DNA from: Butyricimonas faecihominis
Lineage (GTDB): Bacteria; Bacteroidota; Bacteroidia; Bacteroidales; Marinifilaceae
Reading direction: 5' to 3'
Length of the DNA stretch: 64,000 nucleotides
Assembly: GCF_033096445.1 (NCBI RefSeq)
Contig: NZ_AP028155.1
Location: 3,415,880 to 3,479,879 of the forward strand
Each line of letters opens with the position of its first letter. Position 1 is the first letter of the stretch. The position numbers were made by a program, and so were the translations under genes. The notes under the pieces are model-generated. The model had not been told where the DNA came from. It made no database searches and saw only the letters and a list, made by a program, of their open reading frames with translations. Positions 53,201 to 61,575 of the stretch are shown in pieces.

Positions 53201-53578
53201 AGTTTTGGGGCAGATTATTATAACCAAACCCTTGCCTCGCGCGTGGAAGGAGCTAACCCTGCGGAAAACGCTGACCGACGGGTGTTAAATGATCGATGGA
53301 CGACCCCAGGAAGTCATGCTCTCTATAAAAATATCAAGGAGTACACCACTACGTTTATTTCCACACGTTTTGTACAGAAAGAAAATACGGTTCAATTGAG
53401 TAGCCTTTCCCTTTCCTATGATTTCCCGAGGGAATGGTTGAAAAAATATCGCGTGAACACGCTACGTTTGAGCTTTTTTGCTAATGATCTTTTCCGCTTA
53501 TCGACAATTAAAGAGGAGAGAGGGTTGTCTTACCCGTTCCAACGTAGTTTCGTGTTCGGTTTGAATGTCGGATTTTAA
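50243..53578 (+). CDS. SusC/RagA-family TonB-dependent receptor of uptake locus 2
   Basis: A 1111-residue transporter with signal peptide, STN domain (about 40-115, LDIVLNDILLVDVLKYIDTQ), carboxypeptidase-regulatory-like domain (about 130-205, GTVMDQKQDPLPGATVIIKG), plug (about 210-340, with the SusC hallmark ASATILYGSRAANGVVVIET) and a barrel ending in FQRSFVFGLNVGF. It imports the ligand of this locus and signals to FecR through STN. It is 257 bp downstream of fecR, probably with its own sigma-dependent promoter; that AT-rich gap shows no other feature. Confidence 0.96.
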   Translation: MEKNYERLRTSARKRVVVFLLTCCLVCTHTILCASIYGQKRLDIVLNDILLVDVLKYIDTQTEYAVLYRSDQLNKIKLKSVSFKDATVDEVLSFCLRNTGFSYQINENTIVISKRVGQKDVLPQQKVIRNIRGTVMDQKQDPLPGATVIIKGTTIGTVTNTDGKFTLKVPEDMKTLLVSFVGYKSKEVQLGVADSVTVVLEEDVVAMEDVVVTGFFERKKEGYAGTVTTIKKEDLQKLSTGNIFTTISTIDAGFKINEDNVNGSNPNKLPDFTIRGKGSFQNGSTSPLFILDGFEVSAEKIFDMDVNRIETITLLKDASATILYGSRAANGVVVIETVAPKAGQLRVTYDFKPTIAFADLTGYDLMDAKEKLEYERLAGLYDHTGDLNENYEKDVDYYSRYKNILEGVDTYWLSQPVENSFSHAHSLYVEGGVENVRYGIDASYNQQKGVMKESGRDRMGLGFSLIYRIKDKVTIKNYVSYAYTKAYNSPYGDFSIYGRLNPYERVRDDKGELIPLLLNGDSNPLYDAELPGRDFTKTQEFNEQLSVDWIMGDGFRLRGQLSVSKSNSETEKYTSPFASQYVLEQRNPETGTQEYVPIEKRGELSLSTGNVISVASNVTLNYNKLVAEKHLFYLGLGMEVNTSNNRSNGYRLTGFPDDRYSDPSFAIQYKEDTRASSSESVTRAIGFFGNLNYIYDNRFFVDGSLRYDGSSQFGADNKYASFWSLGGGWNIHNESFWSKTSLINMLKVRYSYGITGNQEFSAYQAKTMYKFQVDRLYGTLIPATLMGYGNPDLKWQTQRQSNIGLDFGMMQDRFRMTFNYYRKRTKGMLTSITVAPSLGFSSDSFTANLGEIKNVGYELNLNMVFIRDRSKDLEWAVFFQGANNENTLVKISNQLKGINDQNNANKTTPGAVYEEGQSMSAIKAVKSLGIDPVTGQEIFVKRDGTLSYTWDANDKILCGDSEPKWFGNIGTNLFWKGWNLNMVFKYSFGADYYNQTLASRVEGANPAENADRRVLNDRWTTPGSHALYKNIKEYTTTFISTRFVQKENTVQLSSLSLSYDFPREWLKKYRVNTLRLSFFANDLFRLSTIKEERGLSYPFQRSFVFGLNVGF

Positions 53579-53598
53579 TATTGATAAATGATTATATT

Positions 53599-55107
53599 AT
53601 GAAGTCAAAAATATATTATATTATTCTGTCCATTTTGCTTTCGCTGACTTCGTGTAACAGTTGGCTTGATGTGACTCCACAGGGGCAAATGGAAGCAACT
53701 GACATGCTTTCGTCTGAAAAAGGATATAACTCGGCACTCGGGGGAGTGTATTATACATTGTCAAGTTCATCCATGTATGGTAAAGAGTTGTCTTATGGGA
53801 TGATGGATTTACTGGCACAATATTGGGATATCTCTAATAATACATCACACTCTTATTACAAATTATCTCAGTATGATTATAAGGATGCGAATGCGATATC
53901 GAAATTCAATGCTATTTGGAAAGGATTTTATTCTGCTATATCTCAATGTAATCTGATTATTTCATCTATTGAGAAAAACCGTAGTAGTATTAAATACTCG
54001 GAATTGATAGAGGGTGAAGCTTATGGACTTCGGGCATTTGCACACATGGAATTATTCAGGATGTTCGGCCCGGTGATAAAAAGCGAGGCAGATCTTGATA
54101 AACCTGCAATCGCTTATCGTACAGAATTAAATACGGAGGCGCAAAAATTTGAATCGGGTAGGGAGATTTTGGCGAAAGTAAATACCGATTTGACAAAAGC
54201 TTTGGAGTTGATGAAAGATGATCCGATTAAAACGATTGGTAGAAAAGGGGATTTAAATACGTCCCGGTTAGATTATAATGAGGTGGTTAATAGACGGGGA
54301 TCTCGGATGAATTATTATGGTGTTCTCGGGTTATTAGCTCGATTGGAACAATTAAGATTAAATCAGGATCAGGCTTATATCTATGCAAAACGGGTGATAG
54401 ATGAGGTTGAAGAGACAAAAGCAATTACCCTTATTGACAAAACGAACATAGAATCGACCGTAGATTCTTGGAAAGATTTGAATTATTCTTGCGAGATGTT
54501 ATTCTCTCTTTACACGAACAATTTATATGAAATGACCAATGCTGTGTTCTATATGGATGGAGAGAGTGGAGACTCAAGAACTTCATTCGGGATTACCACA
54601 AATTTGTACACCACATTTTTGAATGAGATATATGGACGTACACCCGATGGGGCAGGTACGGACAATCGCTTGCGTTATTGGTTTAAACTTCGAGAAGGTG
54701 GGGAATATTACGAGATATTAAAATTGAAAAAAGCTCCTGAGGCGCAAGGATTGTCGGCAGCCTATGATCCAGAAGTACCTATTATGCGTTTGCCTGAAAT
54801 CTATTATATTGCTTGTGAGGCACAGATCGGGAAGGATAATGATTTAGCTCTTTCCTATTTGAATGCGGTGCGTGAAACCCGTAATCTGGTGAAACTGGAA
54901 GGATCGTTAAGTGCAGAAGAATTGCGTGAATATTTAATGCGGGACGAGCGTAAAGAGTTTATCGGGGAAGGATGTATGTTTTTGTTCTATAAACGATTAT
55001 TTGCGTCGATTTACGTGAAACAAGGGGTTGTTATTGCCCCGCTGGATGCAAATTTTGTATTTCCGATACCAGATGCCGAGTACGAGTACTCGCCTAACGA
55101 GAAGTAA
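53599..55107 (+). CDS. SusD/RagB-family lipoprotein of uptake locus 2
   Basis: About 502 residues from the ATG at 53599, which gives a normal lipoprotein signal (LSILLSLTSCNSWLDVTPQG). A TTG at 53581 is an unlikely alternative. TPR-like helices (YGLRAFAHMELFRMFGPVIK), NAVRETRNLV and DERKEFIGEGCMFLFYKRLF are family features. It should cap the neighbouring SusC. It lies 20 bp after susC. Confidence 0.94.
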   Translation: MKSKIYYIILSILLSLTSCNSWLDVTPQGQMEATDMLSSEKGYNSALGGVYYTLSSSSMYGKELSYGMMDLLAQYWDISNNTSHSYYKLSQYDYKDANAISKFNAIWKGFYSAISQCNLIISSIEKNRSSIKYSELIEGEAYGLRAFAHMELFRMFGPVIKSEADLDKPAIAYRTELNTEAQKFESGREILAKVNTDLTKALELMKDDPIKTIGRKGDLNTSRLDYNEVVNRRGSRMNYYGVLGLLARLEQLRLNQDQAYIYAKRVIDEVEETKAITLIDKTNIESTVDSWKDLNYSCEMLFSLYTNNLYEMTNAVFYMDGESGDSRTSFGITTNLYTTFLNEIYGRTPDGAGTDNRLRYWFKLREGGEYYEILKLKKAPEAQGLSAAYDPEVPIMRLPEIYYIACEAQIGKDNDLALSYLNAVRETRNLVKLEGSLSAEELREYLMRDERKEFIGEGCMFLFYKRLFASIYVKQGVVIAPLDANFVFPIPDAEYEYSPNEK

Positions 55108-55137
55108 GCGAATGACTAACTATTTAAAAATCAGAAT

Positions 55138-55932
55138 ATGAATAAAATAATGAAACTATGCACGAGTATTTTCGTGATCGTAATGTTTTACTCGTGTAAT
55201 CAAGATATCGATCGTTTCGACAATGCGGACAATTATATTTATTTTAATATGCCGTTCGTATTAAATCAATACGGGAAAGAGACATCCGTGAGACAGGATA
55301 GTTTATCTTACTCTTTTGCGCTGGATGATATTTCTGTTACCTCGTACGTGTTTAAAATTCCGATCAATACTGTGGGGCTTGCTCATTCGCAAGAAAGGAC
55401 TTACCGGGTGGAAGTCGTAGCTGACAGTAGTAACGTTACGGATGCGGATTGGGACAAGAGCTGTATTGAGAATTTGACGGTTAAACGTGATAGTTTACGT
55501 GACACTTTATATGTGAAAGTGTTTCGTTCCGAGAAGATTCGTTCACAATGGTGTCATATTGTCTTCCGGCTTCTCCCGAACGAGAATTTCCAATTGGGAG
55601 ACGAAAAGTTATTAACAGCCAAGATATCTTTTTCCGATATTTTGACTCCCCCGGATTGGTGGAATAAATGGCAAGGAGTTTTTGGAGATTTCTGTCGGGA
55701 GAAATTTGTAAAATGGCAGGAAATCTATTATCTGGGAGCCGATCCGAACGTGGAGACAATAGGCGGCCCGGGTCTTGGTAAGCCTCTGTACTGGGATAAT
55801 ATGCCTTACTATGCCATGTCTTCCTGGTATCCGTCAACGTTTATGTTTGTTCGGATTATGAAACAATATTTTATTGATAATGAAGTTTATCCGGACGGGG
55901 ATACTTCTAAACCTAGAGTTTTACTTCCATAA
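55138..55932 (+). CDS. DUF4843 lipoprotein
   Basis: A 264-residue lipoprotein: signal peptide with lipobox (VMFYSCNQD), then the DUF4843 pattern (DNADNYIYFNMPF; YVFKIPINTVGLAHSQERTY; ADSSNVTDADW; NEN-type linker; the C-terminal FGDFCREKFVKWQEIYY and WYPSTFMFVRIMKQYF). These occur regularly after SusD in Bacteroidetes uptake loci and are predicted surface proteins of unknown function. Spacing to susD is 30 bp and to the next gene 13 bp. Confidence 0.9.
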   Translation: MNKIMKLCTSIFVIVMFYSCNQDIDRFDNADNYIYFNMPFVLNQYGKETSVRQDSLSYSFALDDISVTSYVFKIPINTVGLAHSQERTYRVEVVADSSNVTDADWDKSCIENLTVKRDSLRDTLYVKVFRSEKIRSQWCHIVFRLLPNENFQLGDEKLLTAKISFSDILTPPDWWNKWQGVFGDFCREKFVKWQEIYYLGADPNVETIGGPGLGKPLYWDNMPYYAMSSWYPSTFMFVRIMKQYFIDNEVYPDGDTSKPRVLLP

Positions 55933-55945
55933 ATAAAAGATCGTT

Positions 55946-57427
55946 ATGAAAAGTATATATTTATTATGCATTATGCTAGGGGTTTTATTCTGTCGTTGTG
56001 CTGAAGATAAAGGAAATTATGATTATACGCCTGTAGATGAGCTGACAATTACGGGAATCGATGGCACTTATACCAAGATAGTGGGCGATAGTCTGAAAAT
56101 ACCCGTTACATTTGAGCATACCGTTCAGGGAGAGAATGAAAATTACGAATATCTTTGGGAGATGGATGGGAAGAAAATAGCGGATACACGTGATTTGGGT
56201 ATTCTTACCCCTTCAGACATGAGTTTCGGAAATAAAACATGTCGTTACACTGTGATTGATAAAGATAACGGGATGAAATATTATAAAAATTTTGCAGTAA
56301 ATATCGTTTCTCCTTTTAATTGGGGGTATTACTTGTTAACAGAACGAGAGGATCATTCATCTGTGATTTCCTATTTTTCTGTTATGGATGGAAATGATAA
56401 ATTTATCCAAACAACCTCAATAAGTGGTGTTGAGTTGGGTGATATGCCTCGCTCGTTAGCAGGAAAATTCGGACATATTTCTGCTTTAAAGGATTATTTC
56501 TGGACGATAACTTCCGTGACATCAGGAGGTGAGAATCCGGTTATTATAACTGAAAATGCGACTTTTATTCCCAATAATATTGTCAACACGAGTTGTTTTG
56601 TTGATCAGGAGTCTGGTTATGTTTTTGCTCCGGAATTTGCCCCTTTGAATAGGCAAGGGAATCAATTTTTTATAAGCCAGGGGAAGTTTATCAGTTATAA
56701 TAAAGGTTTGCTCTATCGTCCTGCGAAACATGGCAAAGACTATTATTGGAGTGATCCGGTTTGGAGTCAGGCTGGTTATCCACATATGTTTGTTTTTGAT
56801 AAACTTTCTCAGAAGTACTATACAATTCAATCTCAACCCAATGTGCCGGAAGAGGGTATCGTGGGGGATTCTTATGCTTATGATAAAGTTGTAGCCATTA
56901 CAGATTGTCCCAGTTTTGAGGGGCATACGATTATCGGTACGATGGCAGAGTATGCGGCTCCTTGGGATGATGCGACAATCGTGACGGCTAGTTCGAATGG
57001 GATTAGTTTGATAAAAATATCTTATGCATATTCCACCGGTGAGAGCAAATGTGGATCTCCCGTTGTATTGCCCTTAGCTGGTGTGGATAGTGATTCTAAG
57101 GCTTTATTAGTAGGTAAGGATTGGTATTTTGCCGTGGGAAACAAGATTTATACTTCTCCCGTTTTATTACCGACTTTGGCAGATTTTGTGACAATTCCAG
57201 AGGATTGCGGTAAAATTGTAAGTATGAATAGTTCGGCCATGCAATCTCTATTGGTTGTTGCTACATACAATGAAAAAAGTAGTGAAGAATTAAAAGGATC
57301 GGTTATTTTTATTGATATGCAAACAAAAAAACAAACTGTGTACAAAAACGTAATTCATAAATGTGTGTCTATCTTGAGTTGTAATGCGGATCCGTATGGC
57401 TGGGAAGGATATGGAGATGGTAAGTAA
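55946..57427 (+). CDS. PKD-like family lipoprotein
   Basis: A 493-residue lipoprotein with a short signal (LLCIMLGVLFCRCAEDKGN), an N-terminal Ig/PKD-like region (about 30-125, DELTITGIDGTYTKIVGDSL, YEYLWEMDGKKI) and a C-terminal region of repeated beta segments (about 130-490), perhaps a propeller. It is the last gene of uptake locus 2 and follows DUF4843 as in related loci. It probably binds ligand at the surface. No enzyme motif is visible. A strong terminator follows. Confidence 0.85.
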   Translation: MKSIYLLCIMLGVLFCRCAEDKGNYDYTPVDELTITGIDGTYTKIVGDSLKIPVTFEHTVQGENENYEYLWEMDGKKIADTRDLGILTPSDMSFGNKTCRYTVIDKDNGMKYYKNFAVNIVSPFNWGYYLLTEREDHSSVISYFSVMDGNDKFIQTTSISGVELGDMPRSLAGKFGHISALKDYFWTITSVTSGGENPVIITENATFIPNNIVNTSCFVDQESGYVFAPEFAPLNRQGNQFFISQGKFISYNKGLLYRPAKHGKDYYWSDPVWSQAGYPHMFVFDKLSQKYYTIQSQPNVPEEGIVGDSYAYDKVVAITDCPSFEGHTIIGTMAEYAAPWDDATIVTASSNGISLIKISYAYSTGESKCGSPVVLPLAGVDSDSKALLVGKDWYFAVGNKIYTSPVLLPTLADFVTIPEDCGKIVSMNSSAMQSLLVVATYNEKSSEELKGSVIFIDMQTKKQTVYKNVIHKCVSILSCNADPYGWEGYGDGK

Positions 57428-57496
57428 AAAAATGATTTAGCTAGTTTAAAGTTGTGTGACTATTTTGCTTGAAGAGTTTTACTTCGGCAGGTTTAA

Positions 57497-57532
57497 GAGG
57501 GGACAAGGAACAAAGACTTGTTCCCTCTTTTT
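57497..57532 (+). terminator. Terminator of uptake locus 2
   Basis: GAGGGGACAAG and CTTGTTCCCTC (one G-T pair) with a T run at 57528-57532. The group II intron begins at the next base. Confidence 0.9.
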
Positions 57533-58373
57533 GTTCGCCCAGCACGAACGTATTCTAACGGGTGTAAGTCCCTAATGCGCCCTAATAGCGGGAAGCATAC
57601 AGCTCAAGACAAGGGTGTCCGTCGTAAGTCAGAATCTGAAGGAAGTCAGCGGCAAACATCTGGCCTGACGCACAGAAACTTGATATGAAGGCTTGAGGAA
57701 GTAAGTCAGTCTGCAAAACAAGACAAAGCTTGATAGCTATTCGGAACTTTCAAAGTAAATCAAGCGGGTATAAGATAGAAAGAATACGTCCATAACTGGG
57801 GAGGTCTTACGGGCTTGGCGATGAGCCTGGCAGTAACAACGAACAGTGAGAAGTCAGCAGACGCCATAGTAGCCAGCAGGGTAAAAAATCGGCAGTTGGT
57901 GAAGGGCAGAACTTTATTTAAGCAAGTAGTAACGTAATAATTACCAAATGGAAGAATCAGTGCAGAAAACTTCGGGAGAATCTGGGGGCTGTCGCCCAAA
58001 GTCCAAGACGGAATCCGAAGGCTATGGTGGAGTGCATACTTTTATGGGGATAGTTGACGGGAAACTTGTGGAAGTGTATGTAGACAGCAGCAATTTATTG
58101 GAATACATCCTTCGTCTGGACAATCTGAACCGTGTTTATCGTCAGGTTGTTCGCAACAATGGTGTTGGGGGTGTCGATAAGATAGTTATGAGCGAACTGT
58201 TGCCATACCTGAAACTCCACAAAGACGAATTGCTGAAACAGCTAATTGACGGTAAATACCCTCCGCTGCCCGTCTTTCGGGCGGAAATCCCCAAAGACAA
58301 CGGCAAGACTCGCCCACTGGGCATTCCTACAGTCGTTGACCGCTTTGTCCAACAGGCAGTCAGCCAAGTATAG
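57533..58373 (+). mobile_element. Truncated group II intron
   Basis: It begins GTTCGCCCAGCACGAACG, close to the GTGCGCCCAGCACG start I recall for bacterial group II introns, and continues with ATTCTAACGGGTGTAAGTCC and CGCCCTAATAGCGGG, recognisable domain I pieces. The RT frame inside stops after about 140 codons. No domain V or VI hairpin is found after it. It is therefore a 5' fragment that cannot splice. Insertion directly after a terminator's T run is the target habit of group IIC introns. Confidence 0.85.
57948..58373 (+). pseudogene. Group II intron reverse transcriptase, N-terminal fragment
   Basis: 141 codons covering the RT-0/RT-1 region (LEYILRLDNLNRVYRQVVRN, GVGGVDKIVMSELLPYL, FRAEIPKDNGKTRPLGIPTV, DRFVQQAVSQV) followed at once by a stop. 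The YADD catalytic centre, maturase and any endonuclease domain are missing, so it is inactive. The break falls where another mobile-element end begins (58392 onward). Confidence 0.85.
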
Positions 58374-58391
58374 GTTGACGTGTGAGAGGTC

Positions 58392-58428
58392 GGAAAACGA
58401 AAGTAGGAAGAAAGCTACTTCGTTTTCC
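58392..58428 (+). terminator. Hairpin at the break of the intron fragment
   Basis: GGAAAACGAA...AGTAG and its partner CTACT...TCGTTTTCC form a long stem with a bulge and a loop of about 7 bases. Its place relative to the conserved block at 58504 is like that of the tRNA terminator (38398) relative to 38488, so it may be the element-borne terminator of a lost integrative element. Confidence 0.6.
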
Positions 58429-58503
58429 TCCTACTCGATTTGTGATTTTCTAAAGTGCAATATTTTGATTTTCAGTTTGTTTGTCTTCATTCCCTTTTTT
58501 GAT

Positions 58504-58540
58504 TGAATTATTTGTGATATTAGGATCAAGGAGTAGTTTA
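58504..58540. repeat. Block shared with the left end of the tRNA-Gln element
   Basis: TGAATTATTTGTGATATTAG and the following bases match 38488-38524 at most positions (common core TGTGATATTAGGAT-AAGG). A GGTATCATT arm-type repeat follows at 58551-58559, as in the tRNA-Gln element. The sequence is part of the end of a related element that has otherwise disappeared. Unlike the tRNA-Gln element, this region contains CG. Confidence 0.65.
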
Positions 58541-58714
58541 AGTCATAAGAGGTATCATTTTAATCCCTTCAAATGTTAGGTAATTAACGAGAGTTTGATA
58601 TAAAAATAATTTATTCTTTTGAATATTAATAATATAGCGATAAAGGTGTTCAACGTGTATAGTTAAATCTCGGGTTTTCTCGAACTTTTACTAAAACGAT
58701 AGAGTTATAAATCA

Positions 58715-58835
58715 GTATCACTAGCGGATCATTTCCGGGTATAAAATTTTTAGTAAGCTTTTAAAACACTTATAAAACGCTATTATATATAGCGTTTTAA
58801 TAGGGTTTTAATAGCGTTTTACACGGTAGTGATAC
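58715..58835. repeat. 11-bp iteron array enclosed by inverted repeats
   Basis: Three direct, directly abutting 11-bp units: ATAGCGTTTTA (58789-58799), ATAGGGTTTTA (58800-58810), ATAGCGTTTTA (58811-58821). Before them, in inverted orientation, are TAAAACGCTAT (58773-58783) and a weaker TAAAACACTTA (58762-58772), with TATAT between the two groups. The whole is enclosed by GTATCACTA (58715-58723) and its exact complement TAGTGATAC (58827-58835). No gene lies between 58374 and 59006. Confidence 0.8.
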
Positions 58836-59006
58836 GGATGTAATCATGAATTAATTCTCATCTTGTGTATTAAATCGGACTTAATACCAGATTATTTCCC
58901 CACGATTACCTCTTCTAATTCTTTCTGAGTCCTTGTATGCTCATTTCTTAAATTATCCTTTATCTTTGTCATGATGTGTTCAGAGAATAATTAATAACGT
59001 CAGTAT

Positions 59007-59807
59007 ATGGCAGATGATTGCGTGATCCGGGTGACCGGTCTGAAAAAGAGTTTTCCCAAGGGGAAAGAGGTTTTACACGTGTTGAAGGGTATCAATATGG
59101 AGATCCGGCCGGGAGAGGTGATCGGTTACCTTGGGAGTAACGGGGCGGGGAAGTCCACGACTGTGAAGATTATGTGCGGGTTACTGGAGGATTTTGAAGG
59201 GAAGGTGGACGTGTTGGGGTATGATGTTCGGGAAAATGATATAGAGGTAAAGAAACGGATCGGGTATATCCCGGAGAATGCCGTGATGTACGAGCATTTG
59301 ACCCCGATGGAGTATTTGGAGTTTATTGGAGCCATGTACGGGCTGGACCAGAAGGAGGTGAACCGGAAGGCTGACGAGTTGCTCTCGTTGTTCGAGATGA
59401 GGGAGAACCGGGACGAGAGAATGGTGAATTTCTCGAAGGGGATGAAACAGAAGGTGCATATTATTTCGGGATTGCTGCATAACCCGGAAGTGATTTTCAT
59501 GGATGAACCTTTGAACGGGTTGGATGCTAATGCGGTGATTATCGTGAAGGAGGTCATTGCTCGCTTGGCGAAAGAGGGGAAAACGATCTTTTATTGCTCA
59601 CATTTGATGGATGTGGTGGAGAAAATAGCCAGTCGGGTGATTTTGATTAATGAAGGTACGATTATCGCTAACGGTTCGGTTCGGGAGTTGATGGAGGAGG
59701 CCGAAACGAGTTCTTTGGAGGGATTGTTCACGAAGTTAATAGGAGCCACGGGGCAGTCGGAGAAAGCGGAACAGATTGTAAACGCTTTTGAAAACAGGGA
59801 GTCATGA
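59007..59807 (+). CDS. ABC transporter ATP-binding protein
   Basis: A 266-residue ATPase with Walker A (GSNGAGKSTT), Q loop, signature (NFSKGMKQKV), Walker B (VIFMDEPLNGLD) and the H loop (FYCSH). It resembles ABC-2 type exporter subunits (GEVIGYLGSNGAGKSTTVKI). It powers the membrane protein encoded next, with which it overlaps by 4 bp (ATGA), so the two are translationally coupled. The substrate is unknown. Confidence 0.95.
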   Translation: MADDCVIRVTGLKKSFPKGKEVLHVLKGINMEIRPGEVIGYLGSNGAGKSTTVKIMCGLLEDFEGKVDVLGYDVRENDIEVKKRIGYIPENAVMYEHLTPMEYLEFIGAMYGLDQKEVNRKADELLSLFEMRENRDERMVNFSKGMKQKVHIISGLLHNPEVIFMDEPLNGLDANAVIIVKEVIARLAKEGKTIFYCSHLMDVVEKIASRVILINEGTIIANGSVRELMEEAETSSLEGLFTKLIGATGQSEKAEQIVNAFENRES

Positions 59808-61429
59808 TTAAGGTGGTGGCACAAATTCTGCGGCTCTTTCAAGGGGTGTTTACCCGTATGGGCGTTGATTTCGACCGGATGCTGGCCATCGTGACGGTGA
59901 AACTGACGGTGGATAACCGGATTGACCGGAGTGGACGGAACAAGAAAAACGCATCGAATGCGTTGATGAGGCAGGGGATTTTACTCGGAATCTGTGGGCC
60001 GATCTTTTTCTTGACGGGAATAGCGTCGGGAGCTTTCGGGGTGTCGCTTTTGTTATTCCAGTCGTACCTGTTTCTGATGTTGATGATGAGTTTTATGATG
60101 GAATATTCCCGAATTCTTTTTGACGGGAACGATAATCATATATTGCAGCGTTTGCCCGTGAATTCTAAAACGATACTGGTTGCTCGTCTCGTGTCGATGC
60201 TGGTGTACATGTTTTTTCTTTCCGGTTGTATGTCGGTGATCCCACTGGTGATTGTCTGTTTTTGGAAAGGGGTGATGTCCGGGGCTTTTTTCATTATTTC
60301 CGTGTTTCTGAACACGATTTTCACGTTGCTTTTTGCTAATGTTATTTATCTTGGGGTGATGCGCTTTATTTCCGTGGAGAGGTTTCAGCGGGTGATGAGT
60401 TATGTTCAGGTAGTATTGATTGCCGGGGTGGCTTTGAGCTACCAGTTGGTCGGGCAGTTAATTCATAATATTCAATTGGATATGTTTCGGCCGGGGACTT
60501 GGATGTATTTTACGCCACCTTGTTATTTTATGTCCTTGACGGTGATGGTAAAGCAACCGACGGGACCCGCCTTGTTGCTGGCGTTGATCGGGGTAGGGCT
60601 TGTTGTCGTGCTTGGTTATATCACGGTGGCTTATCTTGCTCCTTATTTTGCGGCAAAAGCGGGGGTGTTGAATTCGTACTCACCCGTGAGCAAGAAACGT
60701 AAGGGGGGAAAGGAGGGATGGCTTTACGGTTTAGCACGGGTGTTTGGTCGGAACCCGATGCAGGTGACCGGGTTTGTCTTGGGATGGCGTATGACCCGTG
60801 ATAATTTGAAGTTCAGACAAGGCGTTTTGCCCATGATGATTTACACGATGTTCTTGGCCGTTTTCTTTTTATATCAGGGACGACAGGAGGAAGCTGGCGG
60901 CATTGCTTATTATATGCCTCTTTACATGATGGCGATGATTAGTATCGGAATCCAGATGAATATGTCAATTACGGATAAGGGGGATTTACTTTGGCTTTAT
61001 CGTTCCAAGCCGTTGGAGCGTCCGGGGGCCTTGATCCTCGGGTGTTTCAAGGCTTTGTTCGTGAAATATTATCTTCCGGTTTACGTGTTGCTCTGCGGGA
61101 TTTTTGTTACGATGCTGGACTGGGTGATTCTTCCGGACTTGTTGTTTATTCTGGTCGTGAGTACGTTGGTGAGTTACATTTATCTATGGTTTTCTGGGAT
61201 GCTTTTTCCATTCTCGAAAGAGAAAAGTTCCATGGATTCCGGGCGGAATATGTTGCGGGTTATTGTACTGATGTTTATGCTGGTTCTTGTCGGGGGAGCG
61301 CATACGCTGGCTATGCGGTTGTCGTGGTTTGGAATCTGGGGAGCTATCGTGGTGATGTCGTTTCTCGTTTTCTTGATGGAATTCGTGATATGCCGCGTTT
61401 CTTGGCGGAAGGTGATTTCTAACTATTAA
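59804..61429 (+). CDS. ABC exporter membrane protein
   Basis: A 541-residue protein with about 12 membrane segments (for example GILLGICGPIFFLTGIASG, VLLCGIFVTMLDWVILPDLL, VIVLMFMLVLVGGAHTLAM). It is longer than the usual six-segment ABC-2 permease, so two halves may be fused. It is the partner of the ATPase it overlaps. No substrate-binding protein or regulator is near. The substrate cannot be inferred. Confidence 0.88.
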   Translation: MIKVVAQILRLFQGVFTRMGVDFDRMLAIVTVKLTVDNRIDRSGRNKKNASNALMRQGILLGICGPIFFLTGIASGAFGVSLLLFQSYLFLMLMMSFMMEYSRILFDGNDNHILQRLPVNSKTILVARLVSMLVYMFFLSGCMSVIPLVIVCFWKGVMSGAFFIISVFLNTIFTLLFANVIYLGVMRFISVERFQRVMSYVQVVLIAGVALSYQLVGQLIHNIQLDMFRPGTWMYFTPPCYFMSLTVMVKQPTGPALLLALIGVGLVVVLGYITVAYLAPYFAAKAGVLNSYSPVSKKRKGGKEGWLYGLARVFGRNPMQVTGFVLGWRMTRDNLKFRQGVLPMMIYTMFLAVFFLYQGRQEEAGGIAYYMPLYMMAMISIGIQMNMSITDKGDLLWLYRSKPLERPGALILGCFKALFVKYYLPVYVLLCGIFVTMLDWVILPDLLFILVVSTLVSYIYLWFSGMLFPFSKEKSSMDSGRNMLRVIVLMFMLVLVGGAHTLAMRLSWFGIWGAIVVMSFLVFLMEFVICRVSWRKVISNY

Positions 61430-61575
61430 TATGTTTGAGGGTAATCGTTCCTGAATAGAAACCGTAAAAGTGGTAATCTTTACGGTAATTTGTATACAAC
61501 TTGTACGGCTTGAATCTCATACCTTTACATCATAAAATTAGAAGTAATGGGTATGACATTTAAAATTGAAATAGT

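Noticed and set aside
58762-58821. CRISPR array
   Set aside because: Units are 11 bp and abut without spacers, and no cas gene is present.
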